From CAVYWD01 sp963772225 (GTDB lineage: Bacteria > Myxococcota > Myxococcia > Myxococcales > UBA5297): a stretch of DNA of 64,000 nt. The position numbers and the translations under genes were made by a program. The stretch covers positions 124,001-188,000 of the forward strand of contig CAVYWD010000008.1 in assembly GCA_963772225.1 (NCBI GenBank), written 5' to 3'. The notes below the pieces were generated by a model. It made no database searches. It was not told where the DNA came from and was given only the letters and a program-made list of their open reading frames with translations. This document shows positions 15,742 to 27,263 of this stretch, in pieces; the stretch's first letter is position 1, and every line of letters begins with the position of its first letter.

Positions 15742-17601
15742 ATGGTTCTGCTCGGAGTGCTCGGCCTGTTCCAAGCGGCGTTGTTGCCGGGGCTCGCCCT
15801 CGTATCGCTCTTTCCGCGCGGCCGAGCCGAGCGCCTGGGCGTTTGGGAGATTGTCGCGTTCGGATTTGGGCTGAGCCTCGCCTTCAACTACCTGGCGGTG
15901 TGGCTGCTGACGTGGGCCGACCTCAACGTCCCGGCGGCACATTTCGCGCTCGCTGCCGCGAGCGCCCTGGCCCTGGCGCGCGCTTTCCTCGCTCGGCGGC
16001 CGTGGAGCCGCGACGTCCTCCTGCCGGTCTTGGCGGTCGGCTCCGCCGGGCTGGTGCTCCTGGCCGGCTGGTACCTGCTTCGCTCCAAGGCGTTCTGCGT
16101 CTTCGCAGGCGGGGACGAGCTCTTCTCTTGGAATGCCTGGGCCCTGCAATGGGCCAGCAACGTGCTTCCGACGAATACCCGGCATTACCCTCAGTTGCTC
16201 CCCGCGGCCTGGTCGGTTATTTACCAGTTCTTGCCGAAGCCGGTCGATTTCTTCGCCAAGGCGCTCATGCCGCTGTTCACGGTGGGCATCGGGGCGATCT
16301 TCATGGCCTTCGCGCGACTCGAGAGGAGGCCTTGGCCGCTCTTGGCGCTTCCCATCGCCGCGTTCCTGATTCATCGCGCGGGATGGTCTGGCGCCGTCAT
16401 GAGGATGGGGCTCGCCGACGTCCCCTCGGCGTTCACGCTGCTGCTCGCGTATTACACCTATTCAAAATGGCGCGCCGAGCCGGGCGACGGGTTCTATCTC
16501 TTCCTGTCGGGCGCCTTCGCGGGAGCGGCCGCCGCGACCAAGCAAGGCGGGCTGGCGCTGCTGCCGTTCTTCGCCGTCGCCTTCCTCGCGCAGGCGACCT
16601 CGAGCGTCGCCAAGCCTGGCGCGCGCGACGATTCGGAAGCCCTGCGCCTCTCGGCCTGGCTGCCATTCTGGCTGGCCGTCGTCGCCGTCGGGCTCTCCTG
16701 GTACGCGTACGCCGAATATCTGGTGTCCGTGGGCCGAAATCACTACGACGTGGCCGAGGCGTGGCTCGTCAACCATGGCTCGACGTTCTACGCCCCCGAG
16801 AGCACTGCCTTGAAGCGCCTCGCGTCCGCGTATCGAATGCTCGCCTCGTCGCTCTCCATCACGGCCGTGCTCGGCCTCGCCGCCCTCTGCCTCGGGGCCT
16901 TGCGCGACCGGCGACACCGGGGCGTCGTTCTCCTCATGGCGTTCGGCTACCCAGCCGTCTGGGCGCTCTTCTTGAGCTACGACCTCCGGAACTTGATCCC
17001 CGCGTTGCCGTTCGTCGCCCTCGGCGCCGGCCTCGCCCTGAGCGAGATGCTGAAGACGCCGATCGCGCTCGCCCGCTCGAAGGCGGCCGCGGCGAGGTGG
17101 GCCGGGCTTTGGGCGCGACTGCAAAGGGCCTTCCCCTCGCGCTCGTCCGTCACTCGCGCGGGAGCCCTCGGGGCGGCCCTCGGCCTCGGCCTGCTCTGGG
17201 CGGCGCGACCCGAGGCCAAGCTGCTCAAGTCGCTCCGCACGGTGCGCGCGGCGAGCATCGGGGATTCGACGCGGCTCAATAGCAAGCTGTATTCCTATTT
17301 CGATTCTCGCCCGCCGAGCGATACCGCCAAGATCGCCAGCTATTACCCCTTTCTGTCGGCAATGCCCGGGCTCTCCGAGCGGTTCGAGCGGGTGGACCTG
17401 CGGACGTCGGGGGCGGTCGAATCGGTCCTCCGGGAGCCGGCGGTCGGATACATTCTCCTCGTCTTCAACCTCCACTGGCACACCTCCATCAGCGACGAGA
17501 ACCTGGAGGCGGTGAAAAGGCTCGAGCGGGAGGGCGCCCTGGAAGCCGTCTTCCAGATCCCGGACGGTTGCCTGCTGCGCAAGAAAGGGGTCGGCACTTG
17601 A
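15742..17601 (+). CDS. ArnT/PMT-like membrane glycosyltransferase (GT-C fold)
   Basis: A 619-residue polytopic membrane protein with about 11-13 hydrophobic segments. The first long periplasmic loop contains A-G-G-D-E-L-F-S-W-N-A-W-A-L, the acidic motif position typical of GT-C/GT39-like enzymes that use polyprenyl-phosphate sugars. A further loop motif is Y-D-L-R-N-L-I-P-A-L-P. A soluble C-terminal domain follows the last helix. It probably transfers a sugar to a lipid or surface polymer at the outer face of the inner membrane. A purine-rich ribosome binding site (AGGAAG) lies just before the ATG. The stop overlaps the next gene's TTG start by 4 nt, tying it to the dolichyl-phosphate-mannose-synthase-like partner that would make its donor. 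Confidence 0.75.
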   Translation: MVLLGVLGLFQAALLPGLALVSLFPRGRAERLGVWEIVAFGFGLSLAFNYLAVWLLTWADLNVPAAHFALAAASALALARAFLARRPWSRDVLLPVLAVGSAGLVLLAGWYLLRSKAFCVFAGGDELFSWNAWALQWASNVLPTNTRHYPQLLPAAWSVIYQFLPKPVDFFAKALMPLFTVGIGAIFMAFARLERRPWPLLALPIAAFLIHRAGWSGAVMRMGLADVPSAFTLLLAYYTYSKWRAEPGDGFYLFLSGAFAGAAAATKQGGLALLPFFAVAFLAQATSSVAKPGARDDSEALRLSAWLPFWLAVVAVGLSWYAYAEYLVSVGRNHYDVAEAWLVNHGSTFYAPESTALKRLASAYRMLASSLSITAVLGLAALCLGALRDRRHRGVVLLMAFGYPAVWALFLSYDLRNLIPALPFVALGAGLALSEMLKTPIALARSKAAAARWAGLWARLQRAFPSRSSVTRAGALGAALGLGLLWAARPEAKLLKSLRTVRAASIGDSTRLNSKLYSYFDSRPPSDTAKIASYYPFLSAMPGLSERFERVDLRTSGAVESVLREPAVGYILLVFNLHWHTSISDENLEAVKRLEREGALEAVFQIPDGCLLRKKGVGT

Positions 17602-18659
17602 GCGCCGTCGTCCTCATCCCCGCCTATGAGCCGACCTCGGCGCTCGCAGCGCTCGTCGAGTCTCTGCTGGCCGACGCGGCGCTGGAGGCGATCGTCGTCG
17701 TCGACGACGGGAGCTCGGAAGGGGCGAAGGGCATCTTCGCCCAGGTCCTAGCGCTGTCTCCCAGGGTGGAGCTCCTCCAACACGCGGTCAACCTGGGCAA
17801 GGGGGCGGCGCTCAAATCCGGCTTCAATCACATCTTGCTCAAACACCCTGGTGTTCGGGTCATCGTCACCGCGGACGCCGACGGGCAGCACCGCGCGGCC
17901 GATGTCGCGCGCGTCGCGCAGGCCGGGCTCGAGCGGGCCCCCGCGCTGGTCATCGGAGCCCGCGCGTTCGAAGGCGACGTCCCCTGGCGCAGCCGGGTCG
18001 GCAACCTCCTCACGCGGTGGGTCTTCCGATTCTTTTCCGGACTCTCCCTCAGCGACACTCAAAGCGGACTGCGCGCGGTGCCTGCGGCCTTGGCCCGCAA
18101 GCTTTTGAAGGTCTCGGCCAATGGCTACGAATTCGAGATGGAGATGCTCGTGGGGCTGGGGAATCGGGCTGGCTCGGTCCAAGAGATTCCCATCACGACC
18201 CTCTATGAGCCGGGGAATCCGTCCTCGCACTTCAACCCCGTCCTCGACTCCATGCGGATCTATTACGTCTTCCTGCGCTACACCGTCTCCTCCCTGGCCA
18301 GCTTTCTCATCGATTACGTGCTGTTCCTGCTCTGCCACCGCGCCTCCGCGAACGTCTACCTCTCGACGTACGCCGCGCGCTCGGTGAGCCTCCTCGTCAA
18401 TTACCGGCTGAATCGAAAGACGGTCTTCAAGTCGGACGGCAAGATCACCGCGTCGTTTCTTGGCTACCTCACCCTAGCGGTCTTGTCCGCGCTGGCGTCG
18501 TCGCTGCTGACCGACTCGTCGTATCGGCTCGCGCACCTGCCGCTCGCGCTCGCCAAGGTTCTCTCCGACACGTTCCTGTACTTCGTCAACTTCGCCATTC
18601 AGCGAGAGCTGATCTTCCGTCCAGAGGATTCTGGGGATTCTGGGGCGAAGCAGGCTTGA
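17598..18659 (+). CDS. GT2 polyprenyl-phosphate sugar transferase fused to GtrA domain
   Basis: A 353-residue fusion. Residues 1-220 are a DPM1-like GT2 domain: V-V-L-I-P-A-Y-E-P, V-V-V-D-D-G-S-S-E-G, D-A-D-G-Q-H, then D-T-Q-S-G-L-R-A-V-P. Residues 230-345 are a GtrA domain with four membrane helices, including R-S-V-S-L-L-V-N-Y-R-L-N-R-K-T-V-F and F-V-N-F-A-I-Q-R-E-L-I-F, both family hallmarks. The likely reaction moves a sugar from a nucleotide donor to polyprenyl phosphate, with GtrA helping to flip the product. The start is TTG at 17598 inside the preceding stop (TTGA). Together the two genes form a donor-plus-transferase module for glycan decoration. Confidence 0.85.
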   Translation: MSAVVLIPAYEPTSALAALVESLLADAALEAIVVVDDGSSEGAKGIFAQVLALSPRVELLQHAVNLGKGAALKSGFNHILLKHPGVRVIVTADADGQHRAADVARVAQAGLERAPALVIGARAFEGDVPWRSRVGNLLTRWVFRFFSGLSLSDTQSGLRAVPAALARKLLKVSANGYEFEMEMLVGLGNRAGSVQEIPITTLYEPGNPSSHFNPVLDSMRIYYVFLRYTVSSLASFLIDYVLFLLCHRASANVYLSTYAARSVSLLVNYRLNRKTVFKSDGKITASFLGYLTLAVLSALASSLLTDSSYRLAHLPLALAKVLSDTFLYFVNFAIQRELIFRPEDSGDSGAKQA

Positions 18660-18920
18660 GGGAAATGCCGGCGCGTAGTCGTTCCAAGCCGACCGGCCCA
18701 GCATGCTGAATCCTATCGCAACGGCCAGGCCAAAGAACCCGCCGACCCAGGGACGAGCGCCGAAAAGGCGAATGAGTCGAATCATGACCCGTGGGGTGCC
18801 CACAGCCCATGCGGCCCGGTCCTCAAGAAGCACGTCGATCCTGACCGGGACGGACGAGGCCGATGCGGAGCGCTCGGCGGTGTTCGTCGCCGAGATACTC
18901 CGCATCGGCCTCGCGCTCGC

Positions 18921-19199
18921 TCACGCCACGACGTGCTTCGAATTCTCCATGGCGTGCTTGGCCGCGGCCTCCTTCGCCTGAAGCCTCTTGGCCTGATTGT
19001 CGCCGGCGTTTGCTTCCTTGGCGGTCTCTGCGGGAGTCTCGGTTGCTTCACGCAGTGCCGCCTGGGCCGCGCTGCTGAGCTGAACGGTGTCCGCTGGGAC
19101 TGCGGGTGAGGTGGTTGCGCTCGATTCAGGTGGCTTTCTGGGCGCCTCCGTGGGCAGAGGAGCTGTGGCTTGAGTTGTGCTGCCGACTGAGCTGCTCAT
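18921..19199 (-). CDS. Small Ala/Lys-rich hypothetical protein
   Basis: A 92-residue soluble protein preceded by a good GGAGG ribosome binding site 8 nt before the ATG. It has a Ser/Thr/Pro-rich first half and a pattern D-T-V-Q-L-S-S-A-A-Q-A-A-L followed by an Ala/Lys/Glu-rich helix. The V-x-L-S-x-A-A-Q pattern occurs in several small proteobacterial proteins of unknown function. No membrane segment or signal is seen. It converges with the GT2-GtrA gene. Confidence 0.5.
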   Translation of the reverse strand: MSSSVGSTTQATAPLPTEAPRKPPESSATTSPAVPADTVQLSSAAQAALREATETPAETAKEANAGDNQAKRLQAKEAAAKHAMENSKHVVA

Positions 19200-19390
19200 G
19201 TTGTGGTACCTCCACTCGTCTCTGTCGGCACACCGAACGTGCCTGATAAGCGAGAGGGCTTTGGCGGCGGCCTGCTCGAGATCCACCCCGCGGCGGCGTC
19301 GAGATCCACTTGGACCGGTTGACGGTGGTCGAGGCGTGAGGTCCGAGCCGAGAAGTATCGGGGTGTTGTTTCCGGCGAGACGTTCGATGG

Positions 19391-19738
19391 ATGCGTCCCC
19401 GAAAGGCCATCCCGAGTCGAAGGTGCTCCCCATGCGGCAACTGGTTTGACCCGGATCCGCGGGCCGCGAAGACGCAGGTCGCGTGCTGTCCGAAGTATCG
19501 AGCCGAGCTGCGCAATCAGCAGGCAAGGGCGCGTCGCGCCGCGAACAGCATCAAGCGAGGGAGCCGGATCCAGGTGCCCGACCGCATCGCGCATCGGCTG
19601 TCGCTGGAGCTTGAGGCTTCAATCGCACAGCGTGGAGCTCGCTCCGGATTTTCTCAAGTTTCGAGGAGGCGAGCGGATTCAGTCAAACCGCGAGCGGCGC
19701 GCCTTCACCACCATGCGGTGTTGCCCGACGGGTCTTGA
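19391..19738 (+). pseudogene. Remnant of an IS-associated zinc-finger-like ORF
   Basis: A 115-codon frame whose first half reads R-C-S-P-C-G-N-W-F-D-P-D-P-R-A-A-K-T-Q and then C-C-P-K-Y-R-A-E-L-R-N-Q-Q-A-R-A-R-R. This resembles a short Cys-x2-Cys...Cys protein often found beside insertion-sequence transposases (C-x2-C-x-x-W-F-x-P-x-P-R). The second half has no coding character, and the final cysteine of the family pattern is lost. Likely a footprint of a past mobile element. The remainder of 19200-19805 shows only the hairpin at 19765-19797. Confidence 0.35.
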
Positions 19739-19764
19739 TGGTGAGGTACTTCGGGGCCGTTCAC

Positions 19765-19797
19765 CCCGTCGGCGCCCGGCGGGCGGGCGCCGACGGG
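19765..19797 (-). terminator. Hairpin ending the btuB-lipoprotein transcript
   Basis: CCCGTCGGCGCCC and GGGCGCCGACGGG form a perfect 13-bp stem with a 7-nt loop, 9 nt after the stop of the lipoprotein gene on the minus strand. No T run follows, so this could be a strong Rho-assisted or mRNA-stabilising structure rather than a classic intrinsic terminator. Confidence 0.6.
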
Positions 19798-19805
19798 CAT
19801 TCAGC

Positions 19806-21070
19806 TCACTTCGCGCACGCCACGTCGAAGACGGCGGAGTACCCCTTGGCATTGGCAGGGCAGGCCGTCTCGTCGCTCGCGACCAAGCCGGCGGCAGGGT
19901 CGAGCTTGAGCAGGGCCCCCGTGTCCGAGGCTCCGGCGTAGATCTGCCCGCCGCAGACGGCCACGCTGCCGATGGCGTGCGCGAGCGGGATGACCGTGCC
20001 CGGCACCGGCGTGGCGCCCGACACGTCCACGGGGAGCAGGCCGCCGCCCACCGGCTTGCCGGAGTTGTAGTCGACATAGCCGCAGCCGATCCAGAGCGTG
20101 TTCCCCAAGAGCGCCATCCCGCTCGCGTTGGGGCACCCCGCGCCCAGATCGACCGCGCCGCCCACCACCGCGTCCGCCGCGGGGTCCACCACCACCAGGA
20201 GGCCGTGGGCATTTGCGACCGTAGCGAAGGTGCTGTCATAGAGGTCGTTCAGCGCGACGAAGACGCGCTTGCCGTCCGCGGCGGCGAGGACGCGCGACGC
20301 GCCGGGGGAAGCGCCCGCAGCCGCGTAGCTCGACAGGTCGATGAGCTTCACCGAGGGCGCGCTCGGCCACGGCGGCGCCGCCGAGAGATCGACCACCGCG
20401 ATCGCGCTCGGGGCGTAGGGGCTGGCGCCGAACTGCGGGGTCAGCGCCACGTAGGCCTTGCCGGAGGCGAAGTCGAACCCGAGCGGGTCGGGCACGAGGC
20501 CGCCTGCAGCCAATGGCACCTCGCCCACTGCCTGGTCGTTTGCCGGGTCGACCGCCACGAGTGAGCCGACCGCCGCGTTGGTGACGTAGAGCAGGCCTTG
20601 GTAAGCCCCCAGGTGCTCGAGGTCGTTGTAGCCGACTCCCTTCACCTGGGCCACCGCGGCGGCCTTCCCCGCGGCAGATCCGGTCGACGGCGCCGCCCGG
20701 AGCCGTCGGCGACGTAGAGCGCCCCTCCGAGGTACGCGAAGCTCGCGGGGCCGGACGCCGTCGTCGGGACCGGCGAGCCCACCTGCGCGAGGTCGGATCC
20801 GAAGGCGCGCACCTCGTTTCCGTTGAAGCAGGCGGCCACCACCTCCGCCTGGCAGCTGGTGCTGCCACAGGCGACGCAGGCTCCGGCGAGGCAGGCCTGC
20901 CCGGCGCCGCAGGAGGTGCCGCAGGCGCCGCAGTGGGCGGAGTCGCTCTGCAGAGACGTGCAGCTGTCGCCGCACAGCGTCTCGTCCGCGGCGCAGGTCT
21001 TCTCCTTCGAGCAGCCGCCGGTGGCCAGGGCGGCCGCGGCGAGGGCGAGCGGCAATGCGAGCTTCTTCAT
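19806..21070 (-). pseudogene. Beta-propeller surface lipoprotein in btuB operon, frameshifted
   Basis: Starts M-K-K-L-A-L-P-L-A-L-A-A-A-A-L-A-T-G-G-C-S with AAGGAGA 9 nt upstream: a lipoprotein. A Cys-rich segment follows (C-G-D-S-C-T-S-L-Q and C-G-A-C-G-T-S-C-G), then repeated propeller blades such as L-L-Y-V-T-N-A-A-V-G-S-L-V-A-V-D-P and L-L-V-V-V-D-P-A-A-D-A-V-V-G. The frame breaks near 20690-20702 after A-L-Y-V-A-D-G-S-G; the rest continues one base out of phase to the stop at 19806, consistent with loss of one base. It is 22 nt behind btuB and so under the same cobalamin riboswitch. A corrinoid-capturing surface partner of BtuB is a reasonable inference. Either a sequencing indel or a true mutation. 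Confidence 0.7.
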
Positions 21071-21092
21071 GAGGGTGCTTCTCCTTGGAGTG

Positions 21093-23024
21093 CTAACCCC
21101 CGGCGCGCAAGGTGAGGAGCACCGTGCGGCCCGGGAGCGGGTAGCCGAAGCCGTCCTGGAGCGAACGGTCGTCGAACAGGTTTTTCACTTCGAGACTCAG
21201 GTTCACCTCGGGTGCGCGCCTCAGGCGCACGCCGGCGCCGGCGTTGAAGGTGAGCGCGGCGGGGACGCGCAGCGCGGCGGAGTTCTCGCGGTCGCCCCAC
21301 TGCGCGGCCACGAAGTGCGCCTCGCCGTGGAGCTCGACCGGCCCCGGCGCGGCCGACAGCCGGGCGAAGAGCCTTTGCGGCGCGCGGTGCGGCAGCTCCT
21401 TGCCGAGGATCAGGTCGTCGCCGCGCAGCGTCTCGGTCGCGAGCCAGGTGTACGCGGCGCTCGCCAAGAGCGCGGCCCGGCCGAACGGCGCCGAGGCGAG
21501 CTCCACCTCCAGCCCCCGCGCGCTCGCCTTGCCGTCGTTGATGGGACTGGCCCGCCCCTGCCAGACGGCCTCCCAGACGACGAGGTCGCGGTAGAGCTGC
21601 GCGAAGGCGCCCACCGAGGCGAGCCCGAGCCGGCCTTCGGCGACGAGCGCGGCGTCGGCCGACCAGCTGCTCTCGGGGACGAGCGCCGGGTTCGGCAGAA
21701 GCGAGCCCTGCTGCAGGTAGAGCTCTCCGAAGCTGGGGATGCGGAAGGCGCGCCCGACGCTTCCGCGAAGGCGCAAAATGTCGGTGAGCCGACCGACCGC
21801 GCCGAGCCGCCCGGAGAGGCCGTCGAACGGGCCCTGCCGGTCGTAGCGCACGCCCGGCGCCACGGTGAGCCGGCCGCCCGCCAGCGCGAGCTCGTCGGCG
21901 GCGGCGAGCGAGAAGGCGCCCCAGCCGTGGCCGCTCGCGCCCTGGACGTCGAGCTGCTCGGCGCCGGCCGAGAGCCTGAGGCTGAGCGCGCTCGGGCCGG
22001 CCGTCCAGAGGAGGCGCGCGCTCAGGTCGGTCGCATGGTCCCGCTGGCGCACCTGGGGCGTGGGCGCGATGCGGACGTCCAGGTGGTCCTCGCGCGCGGT
22101 GAGGCCGAGCTCGAGGTCCAGCCCCGAGGCGAGCGGCCGGCTGAGCTGGGCGGCCAGGCCGAGGCGCGCATCGTCCTGGCCATCACTGGGGGTGAAGTGG
22201 TAGGCAGTGCCCGGGAGGTCGCGCGCGCCGCCTGCGGCCTGGAGCGCGGCGTCGAGCCGCCCGCGGCCGACGTCGGCCCAGAGCTTCGCCAGGCCGCCGA
22301 CCGAGTAGGACACGTCGTGAAGGCGGGTGAGCGCCTCGGAGCCCGACTCCGGGAGCGACGGGCTCTTGTCGAGCAGGTAGCCGAAGTCCCCGCCCGTCCG
22401 GTCGAAAGAGCCGGCCGCCGAGAGGCCCCAGTGCTCGCCGCCGAGCGCGCCGTCGGCGGCGCCCGAGAAGGTGCCGAACGAGCCGAAGGTGACGGCCCCC
22501 GAGGCGCTCCCCGCCGGCGCGCGGCGGGTCACCACGTCCACCGCGCCGCCCATGGCGCCCGGCCCATAGGTTGCGCCGGCGGCGCCGCGCACGATCTCGA
22601 TGCGGTCGATCCAGGCGCGGGGGATGCGCGATAGGTCGACCCCGCCGCCGGCCGCGGAGTTGAGCGGCAGGCCGTCGAGGAAGACCTGCACCTGGTCGGC
22701 GGAGGAGCCGCGGAGGGAGACGGTGGTGAGCTGTCCGAGCCCGCCGTAGTCGTTGACCGCCACGCCGGGCGCGGTGGTCACGAGCTCGGCCACCGTCTTC
22801 GCCTCACCGGCGAACCGGCGCGCGTCGACCACGGTGGCGGCGGCAGTGGCGTCGGTCGGGCGCCGCCGATCTCCTTTGACCACTATTTCTTCGCCCGCGG
22901 CAGGGGTCTGCGGCGCGGCCGGCGTCACGGGGAGGCCGGCGACCGCCTGCGCGCGCAAAGGCGATGGCGCGCTCAGCGCGAGCGCGAAGGCGGCGAACGA
23001 ACGGGCGCGGACGAGCGAATTCAA
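21093..23024 (-). CDS. btuB: BtuB-like TonB-dependent corrinoid receptor
   Basis: A 643-residue outer-membrane receptor. The TTG at 23024 is preferred: it follows AAGGAGA by about 10 nt and gives a signal peptide ending L-R-A-Q-A. The TonB-box region reads G-E-E-I-V-V-K-G-D. The plug has T-V-A-E-L-V-T-T-A-P-G-V-A-V-N-D-Y-G-G and V-S-L-R-G-S-S-A-D-Q-V-Q-V-F-L-D-G-L-P-L-N. The barrel ends in V-L-L-T-L-R-A-G-G. The upstream cobalamin riboswitch (23091-23318) makes vitamin B12 or another corrinoid the probable substrate. No btuF, btuC or btuD genes lie next to it; the following gene is a beta-propeller lipoprotein. Confidence 0.88.
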   Translation of the reverse strand: MNSLVRARSFAAFALALSAPSPLRAQAVAGLPVTPAAPQTPAAGEEIVVKGDRRRPTDATAAATVVDARRFAGEAKTVAELVTTAPGVAVNDYGGLGQLTTVSLRGSSADQVQVFLDGLPLNSAAGGGVDLSRIPRAWIDRIEIVRGAAGATYGPGAMGGAVDVVTRRAPAGSASGAVTFGSFGTFSGAADGALGGEHWGLSAAGSFDRTGGDFGYLLDKSPSLPESGSEALTRLHDVSYSVGGLAKLWADVGRGRLDAALQAAGGARDLPGTAYHFTPSDGQDDARLGLAAQLSRPLASGLDLELGLTAREDHLDVRIAPTPQVRQRDHATDLSARLLWTAGPSALSLRLSAGAEQLDVQGASGHGWGAFSLAAADELALAGGRLTVAPGVRYDRQGPFDGLSGRLGAVGRLTDILRLRGSVGRAFRIPSFGELYLQQGSLLPNPALVPESSWSADAALVAEGRLGLASVGAFAQLYRDLVVWEAVWQGRASPINDGKASARGLEVELASAPFGRAALLASAAYTWLATETLRGDDLILGKELPHRAPQRLFARLSAAPGPVELHGEAHFVAAQWGDRENSAALRVPAALTFNAGAGVRLRRAPEVNLSLEVKNLFDDRSLQDGFGYPLPGRTVLLTLRAGG

Positions 23025-23056
23025 GTTTGCGCGTCTCCTTCGGACGCGGAAACCAG

Positions 23057-23076
23057 GCCCACGCACCAGCGTGGGC
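23057..23076 (-). promoter_or_regulatory. Expression-platform hairpin of the cobalamin riboswitch
   Basis: GCCCACGC and GCGTGGGC form a perfect 8-bp stem with a 4-nt loop, between the riboswitch core and the ribosome binding site of btuB. It has no T run, so control of translation initiation is more likely than transcription termination. Confidence 0.5.
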
Positions 23077-23090
23077 GGCGCTCGGAGGGA

Positions 23091-23318
23091 GGTCTCCTGG
23101 CTCCCGGGGCGCGGGCGGGCGAGGCGTTTGGCCTCGCTTCGACCGCGGCACCTGCCGCCTTCCCGCCGCGCGCTAACGCGGCAGTGGCGACGACCGGCAG
23201 GTGCTTCACCCCGGCTACAGTGGCGGGACCGCGCCGGAATCCGAGCCCAGACCGCGGGCGCGTGGACCGGCTTCCCTGTTCCTCCGAAGCGGGTGCGACT
23301 GAAGCCACCGGTAGCGCA
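23091..23318 (-). promoter_or_regulatory. Cobalamin riboswitch
   Basis: On the minus strand the conserved parts occur in the right order: CCGGTGGC near the 5' end, CAGGGAAGCCGGT, GGATTCCGG, GCGGTCCCGCCACTGTAGCC, a second GCCACTG, GCGGGAAGGCGG and the 3' GAGCCAGGAGACC (23091-23103 region). Order and spacing match the cobalamin-binding core (B12 box plus P3-P7 elements). It precedes btuB, which should be switched off when cobalamin is plentiful. It controls the following lipoprotein too. Confidence 0.93.
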
Positions 23319-23697
23319 CCGCGCGCTCGGACGTCAAGGGCGAAAGGGGCTTTTCAAGCAAGGGCATGAAATTCTGCCCCTCCAGATCGTCTTTGCGTTG
23401 AACGATGGGTTGCTGCAGCAGTCCATCGGACTGTCCGGACTGTCATTTCGCCAGCTCTCGCTCGAGCCGTTCGACCAGGCAATCTCTGGAGAGCGGGTGC
23501 GGCGAATCCACGCCCACTCGCCAGTGCTCAGACCGGGCAATTGCCGCCGCGCCGAGCTTTCCTTCGTCCTTCATCGCACATTCGCGCCGAGGCGCCGAGG
23601 ACCGCGACGGCCGTCCAGCGCCCGTGAGTGCGTGCCCAACCACCCTCTCTGGGACGCGAGGGCCCCGTTTCTGCTGTCGGATTCCCGTGACGACGCG

Positions 23698-23706
23698 TGT
23701 TATAAA
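23698..23706 (+). promoter_or_regulatory. Extended -10 promoter candidate for lon
   Basis: TGTTATAAA is a perfect TG-N extended -10 with TATAAA, rare in this GC-rich sequence. It sits 130 nt before the lon start and would give a leader of about 120 nt. No convincing -35 is seen. The rest of 23331-23835 holds no recognisable gene. Confidence 0.4.
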
Positions 23707-23835
23707 CTCGACGACCAGTTGGCTCAGCCGCTCTCGGTGCGGCTGACAGTTCCTTCGGCCGACCGCCGGCGCTCCTGTGGACGACACGGCGGACCTAAGG
23801 GTGCCCTCATGCGAGGGCAAGGGATAGACTTGACC

Positions 23836-26313
<2,478 letters not shown>

Positions 26314-26539
26314 GGCGATTTCAGAGCTCGGTCGGCCCGGGGTCGGCGGGAAGCCTCAGGCGTCAGCGCGCGGGGATTGGAAAACCCTGCGCGGTGATGC
26401 CTGTTCCCCCGACGTCGTGCATAGCCCGCAGGTCTCGGGCTCGGGCCTCGGTACACCTCGAGCCGGTATCTGGCCGCCTCTTCGCTCGAGCGAAAGGGCG
26501 GTTCAGCATCGGAGTCGATCGCCAATCGGAGAGGCCGCT

Positions 26540-27109
26540 TCAGCGCGAAGGTCGCTCGCGGGCGCCGGGTCGGCCCGGCTCGGCCAGCCCGCGGGCCGAG
26601 CCATGCCGCCCGCCCAGCGCCTCCCCGAGCTGGCGCAGGATTGCGCGCGCTTTCTCGACGTGCGGGCCTGGGTCGACCTCCAGGATCGCCAGGCCCTGGG
26701 CGCTCGCGAGCGCGTCGAGCGCCTCGACCTCGCGCGCGAGCAACCCTTGGAGGTCAGCGCGCGCCGGCGGGCAGCGCTCGGCGGCTTCGGTGAGCATCCA
26801 GAGCCACTCGCAGACGACGCGCAGGACGAGGAAGGCCTCGTCTCGCCGCGCTTCGTCTCGCACCGAGCCGGCAGGAAAGGCGCGCGTCGCGCGCGGTCCG
26901 GCGCCGTAGCAGTCGTACACGGCGCATCCGCCAAAGCCCCGGCTCTCGAGCTCCTCGTGGATTTGGCATCGGCCATCGGCGGCGAGGTTGGGGCAGGGGA
27001 CGCCGGCCGCTTTGGCGAAGGCGAAATCCTCCGAGGCTTCGAAGGAGGGCGCGACGCAGCAGAGCGCGGCGCAGCTCACGCAGTCGGCGGCGAGATCCGG
27101 TCGGCGCAT
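26540..27109 (-). CDS. Cys-rich conserved hypothetical protein
   Basis: A 189-residue protein; GGAG lies 6 nt before the ATG at 27109. The first half has conserved cysteines: D-C-V-S-C-A-A-L-C-C-V-A-P-S-F, P-C-P-N-L-A-A-D-G-R-C-Q-I-H, then G-F-G-G-C-A-V-Y-D-C-Y-G-A-G. This pattern is found in uncharacterised bacterial proteins, in some cases ahead of pentapeptide repeats, and could hold a metal or Fe-S centre. The second half is helical and shows no repeats. It converges with lon. Function unknown. Confidence 0.65.
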   Translation of the reverse strand: MRRPDLAADCVSCAALCCVAPSFEASEDFAFAKAAGVPCPNLAADGRCQIHEELESRGFGGCAVYDCYGAGPRATRAFPAGSVRDEARRDEAFLVLRVVCEWLWMLTEAAERCPPARADLQGLLAREVEALDALASAQGLAILEVDPGPHVEKARAILRQLGEALGGRHGSARGLAEPGRPGARERPSR

Positions 27110-27263
27110 GAAGGACTCCGAAGGCGCAGGGTAGCGCGCCCGCGCCATAAAAGCGCGTCGGGTAGCAGCGAAAGAAACCCTGATTCGGCTCGCGGCGCGA
27201 GCGGAGATCGGCATCGAGGAGCTCCGGACGCGCGGCCATCGCGCGAACCTCGCCGTGCGACGG

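Noticed and set aside
18474..18905. Small minus-strand membrane protein (segment V-G-G-F-F-G-L-A-V-A-I-G-F) between the GT2-GtrA gene and 18921
   Set aside because: The hydrophobic part looks plausible, but third-position bias is weak, most of the frame is antisense to the GtrA domain and no ribosome binding site is seen.
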